Shown here piece by piece: positions 25,301-37,300 of a stretch of 64,000 bases of DNA. Numbering within the stretch: position 1 is the first letter of the stretch; each line of letters starts with the position of its first letter. The notes under the pieces are model-generated. The model saw only the letters and a list, made by a program, of their open reading frames with translations, did no database searches and was not told the DNA's origin. Both the position numbers and the translations under genes were made by a program. The DNA comes from Cristatella mucedo (Eukaryota > Bryozoa > Phylactolaemata > Cristatellidae): contig WPIO01000029.1 in NCBI GenBank assembly GCA_009760855.2, positions 3,252,501-3,316,500 on the forward strand. Direction: 5' to 3'.

Positions 25301-28300
25301 AGCGGCATTCGGTTGCCAACAGACTTTGTCTCAAGCAACAAAGAGAAAGTGGGAAGCATAGCAGAGTCGGGGGAGTAGTTGAGGTAGTGAGTAGCATGGA
25401 AGTAGCAGCTCAGGACTGCTGAAAAGGATGAGCCATAGTCGGCAGTAGTAGAGTAGTTGTCGTTGCATAAGAATTGTGGAAGCGAGTTCCACAGCCTAGG
25501 ACCTGCAGAGCTAAAGCATCTTCGGCCAACGGTCTTTAAGTGGAAGAATGGAACAGCTAATTTATTGTTCATGCAGGACCTGAGGGCACGAAGAGGATGA
25601 AACTAGTGCAGTTCAGCTAGGTGTGGAGGAGCCAAGCCGAGGCGGGCCTTGTGGGTCAGATGCTTTCCGAATCGGTGATCTCTGACACATCCATGAAATA
25701 TTACTGCCCAGCATTTAAATGTCTCCTCACTGAAATAGCCCCTGAAAATTGTGACTATATCGAAAACCAGATGAAGCATCAGATGCCCTCAGAGCAAGCT
25801 CAGTTTATTCACCCATTTTGCCCCTAGTAAGCCAGCCCACGTGGCAGCTTGCACAATCTCTCTCCATCAATATTGCTTCCTTATATCACACTAACCTTCA
25901 TAGGGTGCTGTGTTGGCCTGGAATTTGTAAAACATTGTAATTTTCTTGGCTAAATCTTGAATCTTGGACGGTCACCTGAAGATACCTCCCCCAGACTTGC
26001 TTGTAGTGATGCAAATGAGCATGCAGCATGCCGATGTTGGAAGGTATACAAACGTAGAAGAGCTTGGGGGCAATGTATTCTTAAACGTTAAAACGTGTTT
26101 ATCGATTATTTGTTGCAGAGATCAAAGAGCACTGTTGAAATTCTAGAAGACATCGACAAGGTCAGATCGAAGTAGCAATTGCTCCTGTGTGCAGTTGCAA
26201 GCCTTTTGAATGGATGAATTGGATGTGTGCCACCTTGTCCATCTGCTTCCTTGCATTTTGAACATCTTTTTTTTTCAGAGCATGCAACTATGTGCATTTG
26301 ACTTGAGTAGTGCTTTGTTTGTTAGTACTGTTTCCAGATTTTAGGCAATAGAATCAATATCTGTTGCTCTATCGTGTGTCATGCAGAGTGCCGGCTACAC
26401 CACTTCGTGTTTGACTCATAGGAAATTGAATTACGTCGAAAGCTTCGTCAACATAATCTACACCTTCAAAGAAAGTATGCCGTGGGCCTGGTGCTCTACT
26501 CGGCGATGGTCTACATCGGCGTTGGAATCTTTTTGGTTGCCTACTATTTTCCCACTCTTCAGTGGATGCATCGTATTTTTTGTGCGATCCCGTTCCTGCT
26601 ATTTCCTCCACTGTGAGTAGTACAGCATTTGAACTGCTTGCAGTGTTAGTCCGAGCAGCGGTACTGGCAATGTTGTGTTAGTGAGCCGTGATGACACACT
26701 AGATAAGGTGGTTGCTTTTCACGACCTCGGTCCCGAGGTCGTGGGTTCGAATCCTGCTATGGGCGATTCTTTATTGCCGCTGCAAGCAGTGGTGATAGCC
26801 GTAAAGGCTCTTCTGTTGCTATGCAAAAAAGGCTGTTAAATTAGCAAGCATTTTGTGTGACCGCCTTGCTTGTCGTGTTCTGCATAGTGTGTCTTGTAGT
26901 GCGCCTGGGCAGTATGACTGTAAGCATGGGGTGCTCTCGAGCTGCCTGCGCGAGTGGCTGGAAATCGGCGGCCGAATGCCGTTGTCACCTGCCGGCCTGA
27001 GAGGGAGCAGAGCTAGTGCTTCGTTGGTCAGTGCCCCTTGCTGTTCGATATTCTATCCGATGATGTGCTCTCGTGAGGTCTGATGTCGGTCGCCAGGGCA
27101 GATGCTGCTAGCTGTGATTCTGCAGCATCAATTGTGATATACAGGCTACCGTGCTCGTCGTCGTCGTCCTCCTCTTATCAGGCATCCCGTGCTTCCTGCC
27201 TGTTCCTTTATCTTCCTTGAAACCAGTCCGATGCGACTTCTGCCCGGTCGGCAGTAGTGGCCTGCTCTCACTGCTGCTGGCAGCTGCCTCGTTACTTCCG
27301 TCGGGAGATCTGGCCGCTTGATCGTCGTCTGTCTCCTCCTGCTCCGATTGTCGGCCGGTTCTTCTTGCTGCCTTGGTTTGCTGCCAGTTTGCCCGCTCCT
27401 TCCTGTCATTCATCTGCTTCTTGCCACATATTCAACCCTTTTGTTTTTACCGGTCTCCTCACAACTGAATGACGTGTGCCATTTTGTATCGCTCAGCATC
27501 TTGGTAAGGGCATGGTCGCTCGCACTGCTTGAGCACTGCTTGACCTCGATTGGCCCGAATGCGCTTGACCGAGTTGAACATCCGAAGCAACCTGGAGCAG
27601 AAGGCACCCGGCATTCACCTTCGTACAGCTATCTTCATTTGACAATCATTTGTGCCCGACACCGAATTGTTGTGCAGCCTGTGGGGCTCCTCCAATTGCC
27701 GCGCTGTGGGGCTCTTCCTCCACTCCACAATTCCCACAACTTGTTGGCAGCTGTGCGCTTTTTCAACGTGCTGTCGAAGTTCTGCATAAGCAAGTAGTAG
27801 CTGCTCTGGCAAGCAGCGTATGAGCACGCTTCACGCGGGCATTGGATTTGCTGCCGTCACCGCGTGGGGCGCTCTCCTTGCAGTCTCGAGGTGATTATTC
27901 GCTGCTGTGCCAAGGCCAAGGTTAGCCGTGCAGACGTATTGGCGAGCCTCTGCTCCTTGGTTCATTCACAGTAGCACTACCTTTTAGACTCTCCGCACAT
28001 GCCTTTTTCGTGCTGATGCCCCGTGTGCCTTCACGTGGTGATGCTTCGTCGCATGGCCCTGTTGCCCCCGACTTTCATGTAGGTCCTCCTTGGCTTCAGC
28101 TGTGAGTGTTATTAGACTGCTTTCTCTTTCCCCCGTCGGCCATGCTTCATTCGACAATTTTGGTTTCAGGATATGGATGCTGAGGAAACTTCTGCACTGG
28201 TACTTCGTCAGGCGTATCGAAAACAACGGTTAGACCCTTAGGCTGACGAGCTGCAACGGCTGCGCTCACTGCAAGCCGTTGCATGACAGCCGCCTTAGAA

Positions 28301-31300
28301 TGAGCATCAGTTGGCCGCTTCTCTTTTCTTTGCAGATTCAGCCCTTCAGGAGCTCAAAGAGAAGAAGAAATCGCTAGTAAGTTCGCTTGCAAGTCGGGGT
28401 GGGGGCAGAAACTGGCCTGCAGGCATTTGGAGGGGCGCACACACACACGCGCACACACACACACACGAGTGCAGTCAGTGCTCAACAGGTTGGCCTGCCG
28501 AGTAACAGAATTACTAGAAGTAGAATCTCTCCCGTAAGTTTTTAATCACATTTCTCAGCTGCATGCAAAAAAAAGATTTCATAGCCAGTCAGCAGCGAAT
28601 CCGGACTACCGGCTCTCAAGAAAGTGCATAGCAGATTGATATAGCACTGTAATAGCCAAGAGACACTTGCCTATTTACACTACGAGTGACTGGTTATAGC
28701 AGAATATTTATCATTCTTCAGCAAGTATATATTCAATGAGCATATGCTCAATCTTGATATTCAAGGGAAGGCACGTAATAATGTTTACTTTGAGCATATA
28801 TAGTCCTGAACTTGGCTGTTGTGTATCGACTTAAACGTGTTGTCACTCACTTTTAGGTCTCTTCATTATCTGGCTCCAACATATCTATCAGAACTACTTC
28901 CCAACCAGGCTAGGCATCGCACCACCCATTCCTCTGGCTCAGATCGTTTAGCTGTGTCTCTAGCCTACCTCAAATCCTTTGGAGACCTCGACTTTAGTTC
29001 GTATGCTCGTAAATCTTCGAACTCACTCCTACTGACTTCGCATCCCCTGACTTGACGACTTTTGAAAGGAAGCTACAAGTGCACCTGTTTCTCGAAGTAT
29101 TTGGTGGGTCCTTGTGATTTGTCCTTTGTGTGCTATTCGTGCTGACACCGTACATGCTACCACTAACCATACTTTACATGTTGATACTATGAATGTCACC
29201 TCTAACCAACCATGGTATGCTTTGTTGACGTCATGCATGTTACCACTAACCATTTATTCATGCTTTCTTTGCAGTGTATGTAAAGTGCCTAGAAAGAGAT
29301 TAATTTCTCTGACGGTGCTAAACAAACTTATAATTGTCATTATTATTATTGTGTCTTGATTGGGTTTTGGGTACACTGAAAACATGTAGTATTTGTATTT
29401 GCTGACGAGCAGTTCTCTGTGTATTTTCGTTCTATGATTTTGCTTATTTTTTCATATGCTAGCACGAGCGTCGTATACCTATCTGCTCATCCTGTTCCCC
29501 TAAAGCAGAGTCCTCCTCAGATTTTTAACATTGGATATCAGCACGAGTTTTACACAAATCCGTTGTATGTCTTTTCTTTTTGACTTGGCAAGTTTGAATC
29601 AAAACTGTTTCTCTATTCACGTTAGTGGACGTGCTGAGTGCCTTCCTAATTTCAGATTAATGAACTAGAGGTCAAGCTGTGCATTGGAAATTGCTTTTAC
29701 ACAATTCATGTGTATAAAGTTATGTAGAAATAATGTGCATGCAGCCACAACTTTTGTTACATCCCGAAAATGATAAATTCCTGTATATTTCTGCAAAACT
29801 GATGTTAAATATGTTTTCAAGACAGTGCCCTCTCCAAGTTCAACAACTTACTTAGGAGAAAGGTTAAGTATACAAAAAGTGTGAATATACAATGAGAAAA
29901 ATCTTCAGTTTGTTTGCTAAAAAAAGTCTGGAAAAACGTCAAGCCAAAATTGTAATCTCCATAGCATCCAAAGTAGGTCTTGAACATTAATACTGAAAGT
30001 GAAACTAGGATAACTGTTTCCTGTAGTAAGAGGCATCCAGTGCTAATCATTGCTTGTTTTCAGCATACTTGTGCATCTGCACGTAGCAGTTACCGACCCA
30101 GAAGATCGCCTGCTCCCGTAGTTGTGACTAAACCGGGCTCTAGCTTATTTTTATGGGCAAATGATCGCATTTTCTAGTATGTCTTAGAAGTAAGTTGTAC
30201 AATGCCTGTTCACTCTGTTTATAGTTTGAGATTTTTGAGAAATAGTTCTCCATTGCTATTAACAATTTTACTGAGCATATGTAAATCTGGTTTTGCACAA
30301 ATCCATCAGAGATCATCAATTTTGGGGGCCCAACAACATGCATGACCACTAACATAGGTGTGGCGCTTTTAGTATTACATGTAATCGGCTCCCTTTTACC
30401 TCCAGTAAAGCTTTATTCCCAACCACCATAATTGTATTCCTGGTGTATAATAAAAAATAGCATTTAAACATCTTGCATTGTTATGGACAATCACACTCTG
30501 ATGTGAATGCTAAAAAAGCTTGCTTAAATTTGTGCATTGTGTTCTCATTATTTCTAATTATTAGTTATTTCTATCAGTTGCGAAGAAGCTCCATCTCATG
30601 TTTGTGATGTGATCAGATTAAGTCATACCAATTATCATGGCAACTGTGTGATTAAGGTCATAATGATGTCCAGCTAAAGTGGTGAGAACTTCTGATCCAG
30701 TGATAAGCTAATAAATCTAACACGACACTGGTGAATTCATGTCTCAATAGATTGGTGATTGTGAACAGCCGATTTTCTTTTTAATGTAGTTAGAAGAGGT
30801 CATGGAAAAGGAAACATACAAGAAAGCAAAGGAAATTCTGGAGAAATTCGATCCAGAACAATTCAAAAAGCTAGAGGTAGGATTTTTTTCATGCCCGGCA
30901 CTTAATTAACATGCTGCAATGCTTAAAACTGCAGCTTTGTCTTTGTGGTGTTGTCTTCCACCTTTGCCGAATTAAGCTATGTTTATTTAATTGCTATTTC
31001 ATTGTATTATGTTAGGGGAGCGAGTATTGTGAACTCGGGTGCCCTTGTAAAGCTAGGTAATTGATGAGAGTTGGTAATGCGCGGTAGCTGCTTGCTTATT
31101 TAATACAGAATAACCATAATAATAACACGTCATTTGTATAGCACTATAAGAGAACTAAATCTCTATGCAGGCACTTCACAACTGCACGAGAAGCAATAAC
31201 CAAGGGTTAATGACTTGCATGGTATCATGCCTTAGGCAAGCAAGCAAAGGCACACAAGTATCAGGCAAGACTGCCTTGCTAAAAGACGTGAGGCGACACT

Positions 31301-34300
31301 TAGGGCCATCAGTTAGCCTGGCTAGTTACATGCCCTGAGTCACAAGGAGGTCAGCACGCAAAGCACATGGTAGCAAAACAGATAAGTACACTAGGGTTGG
31401 GTAACCTAAGCGGAACAGGCTTGTCTGTAGCCTATACTTAACACGATGCAAAAGGCACTGCTGGTTGTCGCAAAAGCTTTAGGTGAGTATTGTACTGATG
31501 CTGCATACGAACTGAAGGACAAGAAACCATCTGCTTTGTTCTCGAATTTCAGCCCTCCCTCGTGTCCTTCAAGCCCTGCCGATAAACGCAGACCGACAAT
31601 CGGTCGCCATCGTGTATCCGGTAGTGTGGTACAGCCTAGTGTGCAGTTGAAATAGTTGTTTATCTTCCACCGCTTAATGAACTAGCCACCACTGAGTGAA
31701 GCAGCTATGAGCAGCATCATCGATCGGCCAAAGAGCATTATTTTGCCTGCCTCTCAGCTGACGTGTAGACAGCTAACAAAATAGAAGACGAGTTTGGAGG
31801 AAAAGGTAGAAAAGAAAAGAAGAGTTATCAGTCTGGGTTTGATGGTGTCTAGTCTTGCCTGTGACAGGCTGCTCGGATCAAACCACCACTTCCGATTGAC
31901 GGCCGATGTCAGACCGAGTCCGGTGACTTTGTACTCGCGGTTCTTCTCACGTCAGCCAGGGATGAGGACCGTGAGAACTTTTCCTTTTTATTGAGCTGCC
32001 AGTTTTTTGCAAGCATAGTTTCACTTGGGATCTATGTGTGCACCAAGCAGACAAAGCCTTGTCAGACATTCGTTTGTTGGTTCCCATTTTCCTTTATTTT
32101 TGATGCATGGGTCTTAATGCACACATGCAATGGTTTGCATGCGTTGCTGTAGCTATTCAACTTAGTGCTATTTATGTGCATTGATGGCTTTCTTGGCAGT
32201 GATTTGACAATGTTTGTCTGTAGATCCGTCTCACGTATTCATGCCAAGTGACATTGCCTTACCAGCATGAGGCTGAACAGTGCTGAACCGTCTGAGAGAA
32301 TGGCAAGCCTGGGCAGGCGATCAGTGCACTCCGAGGGCCGTGATAATCTGTACCCAGGTTTCTCTCTCCACTAAGCAACAGCACTGCGCATGTCTTAGAA
32401 CACCCCTGCCATTCTACTCTCATGTTACAACCCCTCCACCTAGTGTTGGGCTTTTGCCCGAATCTGTCCGGCTCATCCTTAAGTCAAACTGGTGCCCACC
32501 ACGCTACACACTGTCTAGATTTGTACTTGAAGCCCGTAAAAGTTAACCGCATTTTTGCATTCATCTGTCCTCTCCCTTTATCCGCCTTCCGCTTCGTGAT
32601 GTTGTGAGGGGTATGCTTATGAACTGGGTTGCTGCTGCACTGAGCAGTGCAGTATGAGCTGTGCTGAGTGCGCTATGAGCCGTGCATTCTCTCCGGTAGG
32701 CCCTTTATGATGGAACCGAGCGCATCACCTCGCATTGTGGTTTCTTAGCTTTCAGGTGGCGGCAACACACATGGCCGAAAACACTGTCTTGTCCTGTTCG
32801 CACCGGGACACTAGTTGCAACTAAGCAAACCATGGCTGGCTTTCTGACCCTGTCTTGTGCCACCCACGTGATGCTCGAAGCCAGCGCCTTTAGCCTCGTT
32901 GTAGTGCATGCTCCCTCCCTCCCTCCCCCACCCCGAGGGCAGCAAAGCCATTGGTTGTGCTGCCGTCGGCTCGGCACTGCCTTGCACTTCGGCACATTTC
33001 ACTCGTGCGCTCATTTGCTGCAGAATGCCAACATCGAAGAATCGGCAGGCATTCCTCTGTCGACTCCGCTTCGGCTGCCGCCCGGAACAGGTATACGAGC
33101 AGCAGCAGCATTGCCATTGCACTGATGATGCCCCGAAGCAAACTCGCCGACCGAAGTAGCGATGGCATGCAGAGCATTGCTTTGCTGCTCAGTTAAGCTG
33201 CCCAGTGGCTCCCAAATTGAATAAGCCTTGGTGAGAAGGGCGGCAGCAATGTGGAGGAGTAGTAGACTGATCGCGAACAGCCGCTGGCCTGATCGGGGGT
33301 AGTCAGACCGTGTTCGTGTCATCAGTAGGGGGCAGCTTGACCGGCACAGGGGCACGGTTGGCCAGCGATGGGGTGTTTGTCGGTGGGCCAGAAGTCACTC
33401 GCTGCATCGCTGCTGCGGGTAATGCCAAGTGCCGCGCTCGCATTTGCAGATCTTAGGCGGAGACCAGTCGGTGGTGGCGGTCCTCTGCAGCAAGCGGTTC
33501 TCTCCGCTCCGCAGCTGGCATCGACGCCGTCTGCCCCACAACTCTCGCAGATGCAGGTTCGGAGCATGATGACTCCGATGCTGCCTCCTCACCTGCAAGG
33601 TCATCCAGGTAAGAGTTTTCCCACGTTTCTGTTACATATCTGCTTGGTGCCTGCTGTGTCTGCCTCTTTTCAGAGACGTGTGATCTGCTACTGAACCGTA
33701 TCTGTAAAGAAGCTTAGAAGCAAGAGAAAATCCTGGATCGTGGCGTTATCGTAAGTCTTGTTGCTGTCAAGTCAGCAAAGAACATGCCTGTTAGAGCTAC
33801 ACTGCATTACTGAGTTGCACACATTGCTAGTAAATGCTTCGATGACTAACGTGTGACTACATTTATTGACCGTGTGTGACATCTGCCGAGTATCACTGTG
33901 ATAGCTGCGCTTCCTAGACTTTGCACTTTCTGTTGTCGTGTTTTTTGCCAAGTCTTAGCACCGCAGTGCTCCAGGCTTCAACTTCGGCTAGTTAGTCGTG
34001 ATGCCGCTTGATTGGATTTACTTCACTTTCACATTGCTGTTCCGGTTACGAAAAGGATAGGTTTTTCGTAAACCTGTCCTGTCTACATTTAAATGTCACT
34101 ACTAGCTTTGCGCGCCTTGTTTTTCTCGTGATTCGAATGGTTCCAGGTTATTCGTTTGCAGCTTTTTTCATTTTGCGAGGCCATGCCACAAATGCAGGTG
34201 ATGGCTTGGAAATACGACTTGCAATCGACCGACTTGATTGCATGTTAGTCTTGCAATTACTTTAGGTTATGGATTTGCCGTCTTTCCACTCTATGACACT

Positions 34301-37300
34301 AATCCTTCATGACGTCGTACCTGCAAACTCGGCTTTGATGTGCCAGCCATTGTGCTGGCGTGTGCAGTGCTCAGACCAGAAATCGTGCTTAGCTTTGCCT
34401 GCCCATCACTGCATCGTAAGCAAACGTCGTGCTCTCATGTTTTGGATGTGTGTAGATTGCTGCTGTGGTAGCTGCTGCATTACCATCGCCATGTCAACCG
34501 TAAGGCCTGTGATCAGCAAAGGTCGTATTGCATCGACGTTTCAGGGTTCCAGCAAGCACCTCGACTGCCTATGCCGAGACACGTGCCTCCAAGGGAACGG
34601 TCGGCTATGGACAGGCTTGTCGAGTATCTTGTTGGTGATGGACCAAACCAGCGTTATGCCCTTATCTGTAACCAATGCCTCTCACATAATGGAATGGCCT
34701 TAAAGGAGGAGTTTGAATATCTCAGTAAGTGATCTAGCAACTTTCTGAGCTACCAATCGGCTGTATTGCTCGTCAAACTGTTGCATTGTGTAGTATGGTA
34801 GCATTCGTAGAGTGGTCACTCTGGCTTCCTCTGAGACACTTTTTATGTTGTCTGTCAGTCTTTTGTTATAGCTGCTTAGCTCTTCATTATAGCAGAATGC
34901 TTTCGGCAGAACAGTAGTACATACTTTTTTCTTTTTTTACTGACTTTCATTATTTCTTGACATGGTGACTCGCCGATTTTTGGTTGGACTTTCCACAGAA
35001 AGTGCAAAATGAAGTCAGTTTTCATATTCTTATATGTGCTGCTTTGTGTGGCCCTGCCCAGTACTTGAACTTGTAGTCAGCCATTCATTCTGCCAGAGCC
35101 TAAGGTTCCGAGCTCTCTTCTTAGACAACACTGCTACTGTGAGGAACGCCTGAGTAGTTATTGAGGCGTACCCAACGATGTGGAAAGCAGTGCCGTCGTA
35201 TGGGAGCCATCAAAGAGTAGTGTATGTCTACTGTTTCTTAGCTCGAAAGATAGAAAGTGAGTTCACTGCTTTGAGAGCTTACAGCTGAAGCATTTAGCTT
35301 GGTATCCCTTTTTTGGACTGGAAGCGCCATTGCAGCCCATCTAATTGTATGTATGCATGTATGTGTTTATGTTTGTATGTGTGTATGTCACTGTGTTAGA
35401 ATTGTGGAAGTGAGTGTCACAATCTAGGACACTTGGAGCAAAATTATCTATGACCAACAATATTTAAGTAAGAGAATGGAGCTCAGTTAGTGTCCTAGGG
35501 CACCAGGAGGTTGTAACTAGGAAGTGGTTGGTGTTATGTATGGAGGAAGGAGCCCAGCTATGGCAGACGTTATATGTTAGAATTCAGAGTAAGAATTCTG
35601 TTCTCTGGGAGCCGTGGCAGCTATATGAATCGCCTTAATGGCGTTTTTTAGGCAGCCCTGCCATTCCTGAGGTACTTAAGTCTAAAGACAGCCAGGAAGT
35701 CAGGACAATGCCAGACACAGCACTCTGTGAGTAGCCCCTGATCATGAAAAAACTTAAATCGACATCAGGCAGTGGAAATGGCCCCTCGAATACAACATGT
35801 AAATGTCAGGCTGTCAAAGAGGATGCCTAAATTAGGAGCACCCTACGATGATGGAATCATCTGGATCAACCATCATCGTTAACGTGACTCATACTGTCTG
35901 CACCATGCACTAATTCGTTACTTGAATTAATTAACTGAAACCGAAATAGTCTAACCCTGTGAGCGCGTTGTGACCTTGTATGATCACCGATTAGACAATG
36001 GTGCAACGAGCCACTCACCCGCAGCACCCGATTTTTCTAAATGCAGTCATCGTGTCGATAGACCATGCTAGTAGCTTCTGGACTCACTTTGTTCAGACCA
36101 AAATTTGCGTTGTACCGTACCGTAACGTAACCGTTGGTGACCATCCTGCCAACCGGCTAGCCGGCAGAAGCATAGCCAATCGGCACAAGAGTTAATTTAG
36201 GACTCGGTGGTATGCTTCACATTATGTGTGGAGCACTAGGTTCCATCGATATGATTTATTTGGCAACGAGCCAATATAAGAAGCTAGTATGCACACGAGG
36301 CCAATCAATGACGTGTAGTGCTGTGCTGCAATCCCAAGGTCTACAATGTAAATAGGCTGCCGTAACTGTCACCTGGCCTCGATAAAGCAGGAAGCTTTCG
36401 GTGGCCAATAGGCTGTCATTTGTCAGGTGAAGCGGTCCTTATCGATTCATTCTCAGGTCCAAACCAGTCGGCTGTGGAAGGATTCTTTGCCTGGCCACAT
36501 GCGGAAAGCCGACTCTTTGCTGCCAACTTTATATAATAAAAATATAATTCGTTTATATAGCGCCCCAAGAGAACTTCATCTCTATTCAGGCGCTTCACAT
36601 ATGCCTCAGGGCTCGAGCCCACGACCTCAGCCAGACCTTGGTCGGGGCGAGCACCTTATCCGCTGGGCCAAACCAGCTCGGCAACTTTGTGACCACTACA
36701 CTATACCAACATTGGCTACTAATTGGTCTTTTCTGTTTCACTAGAAGTGATAAGCCGAAATCGGCTAATAGTCACCGTGTATCACCGGGTGACCTGTTGC
36801 CGATTTGTGGTCACTGATTTTCCAGGCAGGTCTTAGCCATCCATGCTGTCCCCACTCACGACTTACTAGACCTTGGATTTGGTCTCATGCAGTGATAAAA
36901 TAAATTAACAATAGAACGAAAGACGCCCTATAGCTGAAAACGCATGCAGAATCAAAGAATCTTTACCCTTGACCCTCTTTTCTCGTGACATTGGTGTTCT
37001 TGTTTTCGGGTTGAATGATTTGGGTCTTACTTTCGAGTAGGATTCGACGTTGTGACCCCCACCCCCTTAGTTTTTTAAGATTCTACTTCTCGAGTGGTTC
37101 CTGACCGCTGTCTTTGTTCTCTTTTGACTCATTAGACATTTGCTCTCTCCGAAGCTAGCCAAAGTCATTGCTTCGGCTCACACTCGGCTTCTGTTGTGGT
37201 CTGTGCTAGTGTTTCCACTTCCGCTATGCTGAAGCCCTGCGGCAGCCTGCTGTTGCCACCCTTCTTCCTTAGCAACCATCTATTCTTAGCCGCGCTCTTC

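Larger units (their letters stand above)
22348..26118 (+). other. Lunapark intron 1
   Basis: Holds a 65-bp tandem duplication (22949-23077), a LINE B 3' end (24310-24625), and a LINE A 3' fragment on the minus strand (25198-25640). Nothing else is recognised. Confidence 0.7.

Noticed and set aside
26675-26760. tRNA gene
   Set aside because: The B box is perfect, but the acceptor and other arms do not fold into a cloverleaf, and the same unit recurs with a fixed non-tRNA body and tail: it is a SINE.
34269-34703. A 144-codon plus-strand frame overlapping lunapark exon 9
   Set aside because: The lunapark zinc finger is read in another frame of the same bases; this frame shows no conserved residues.
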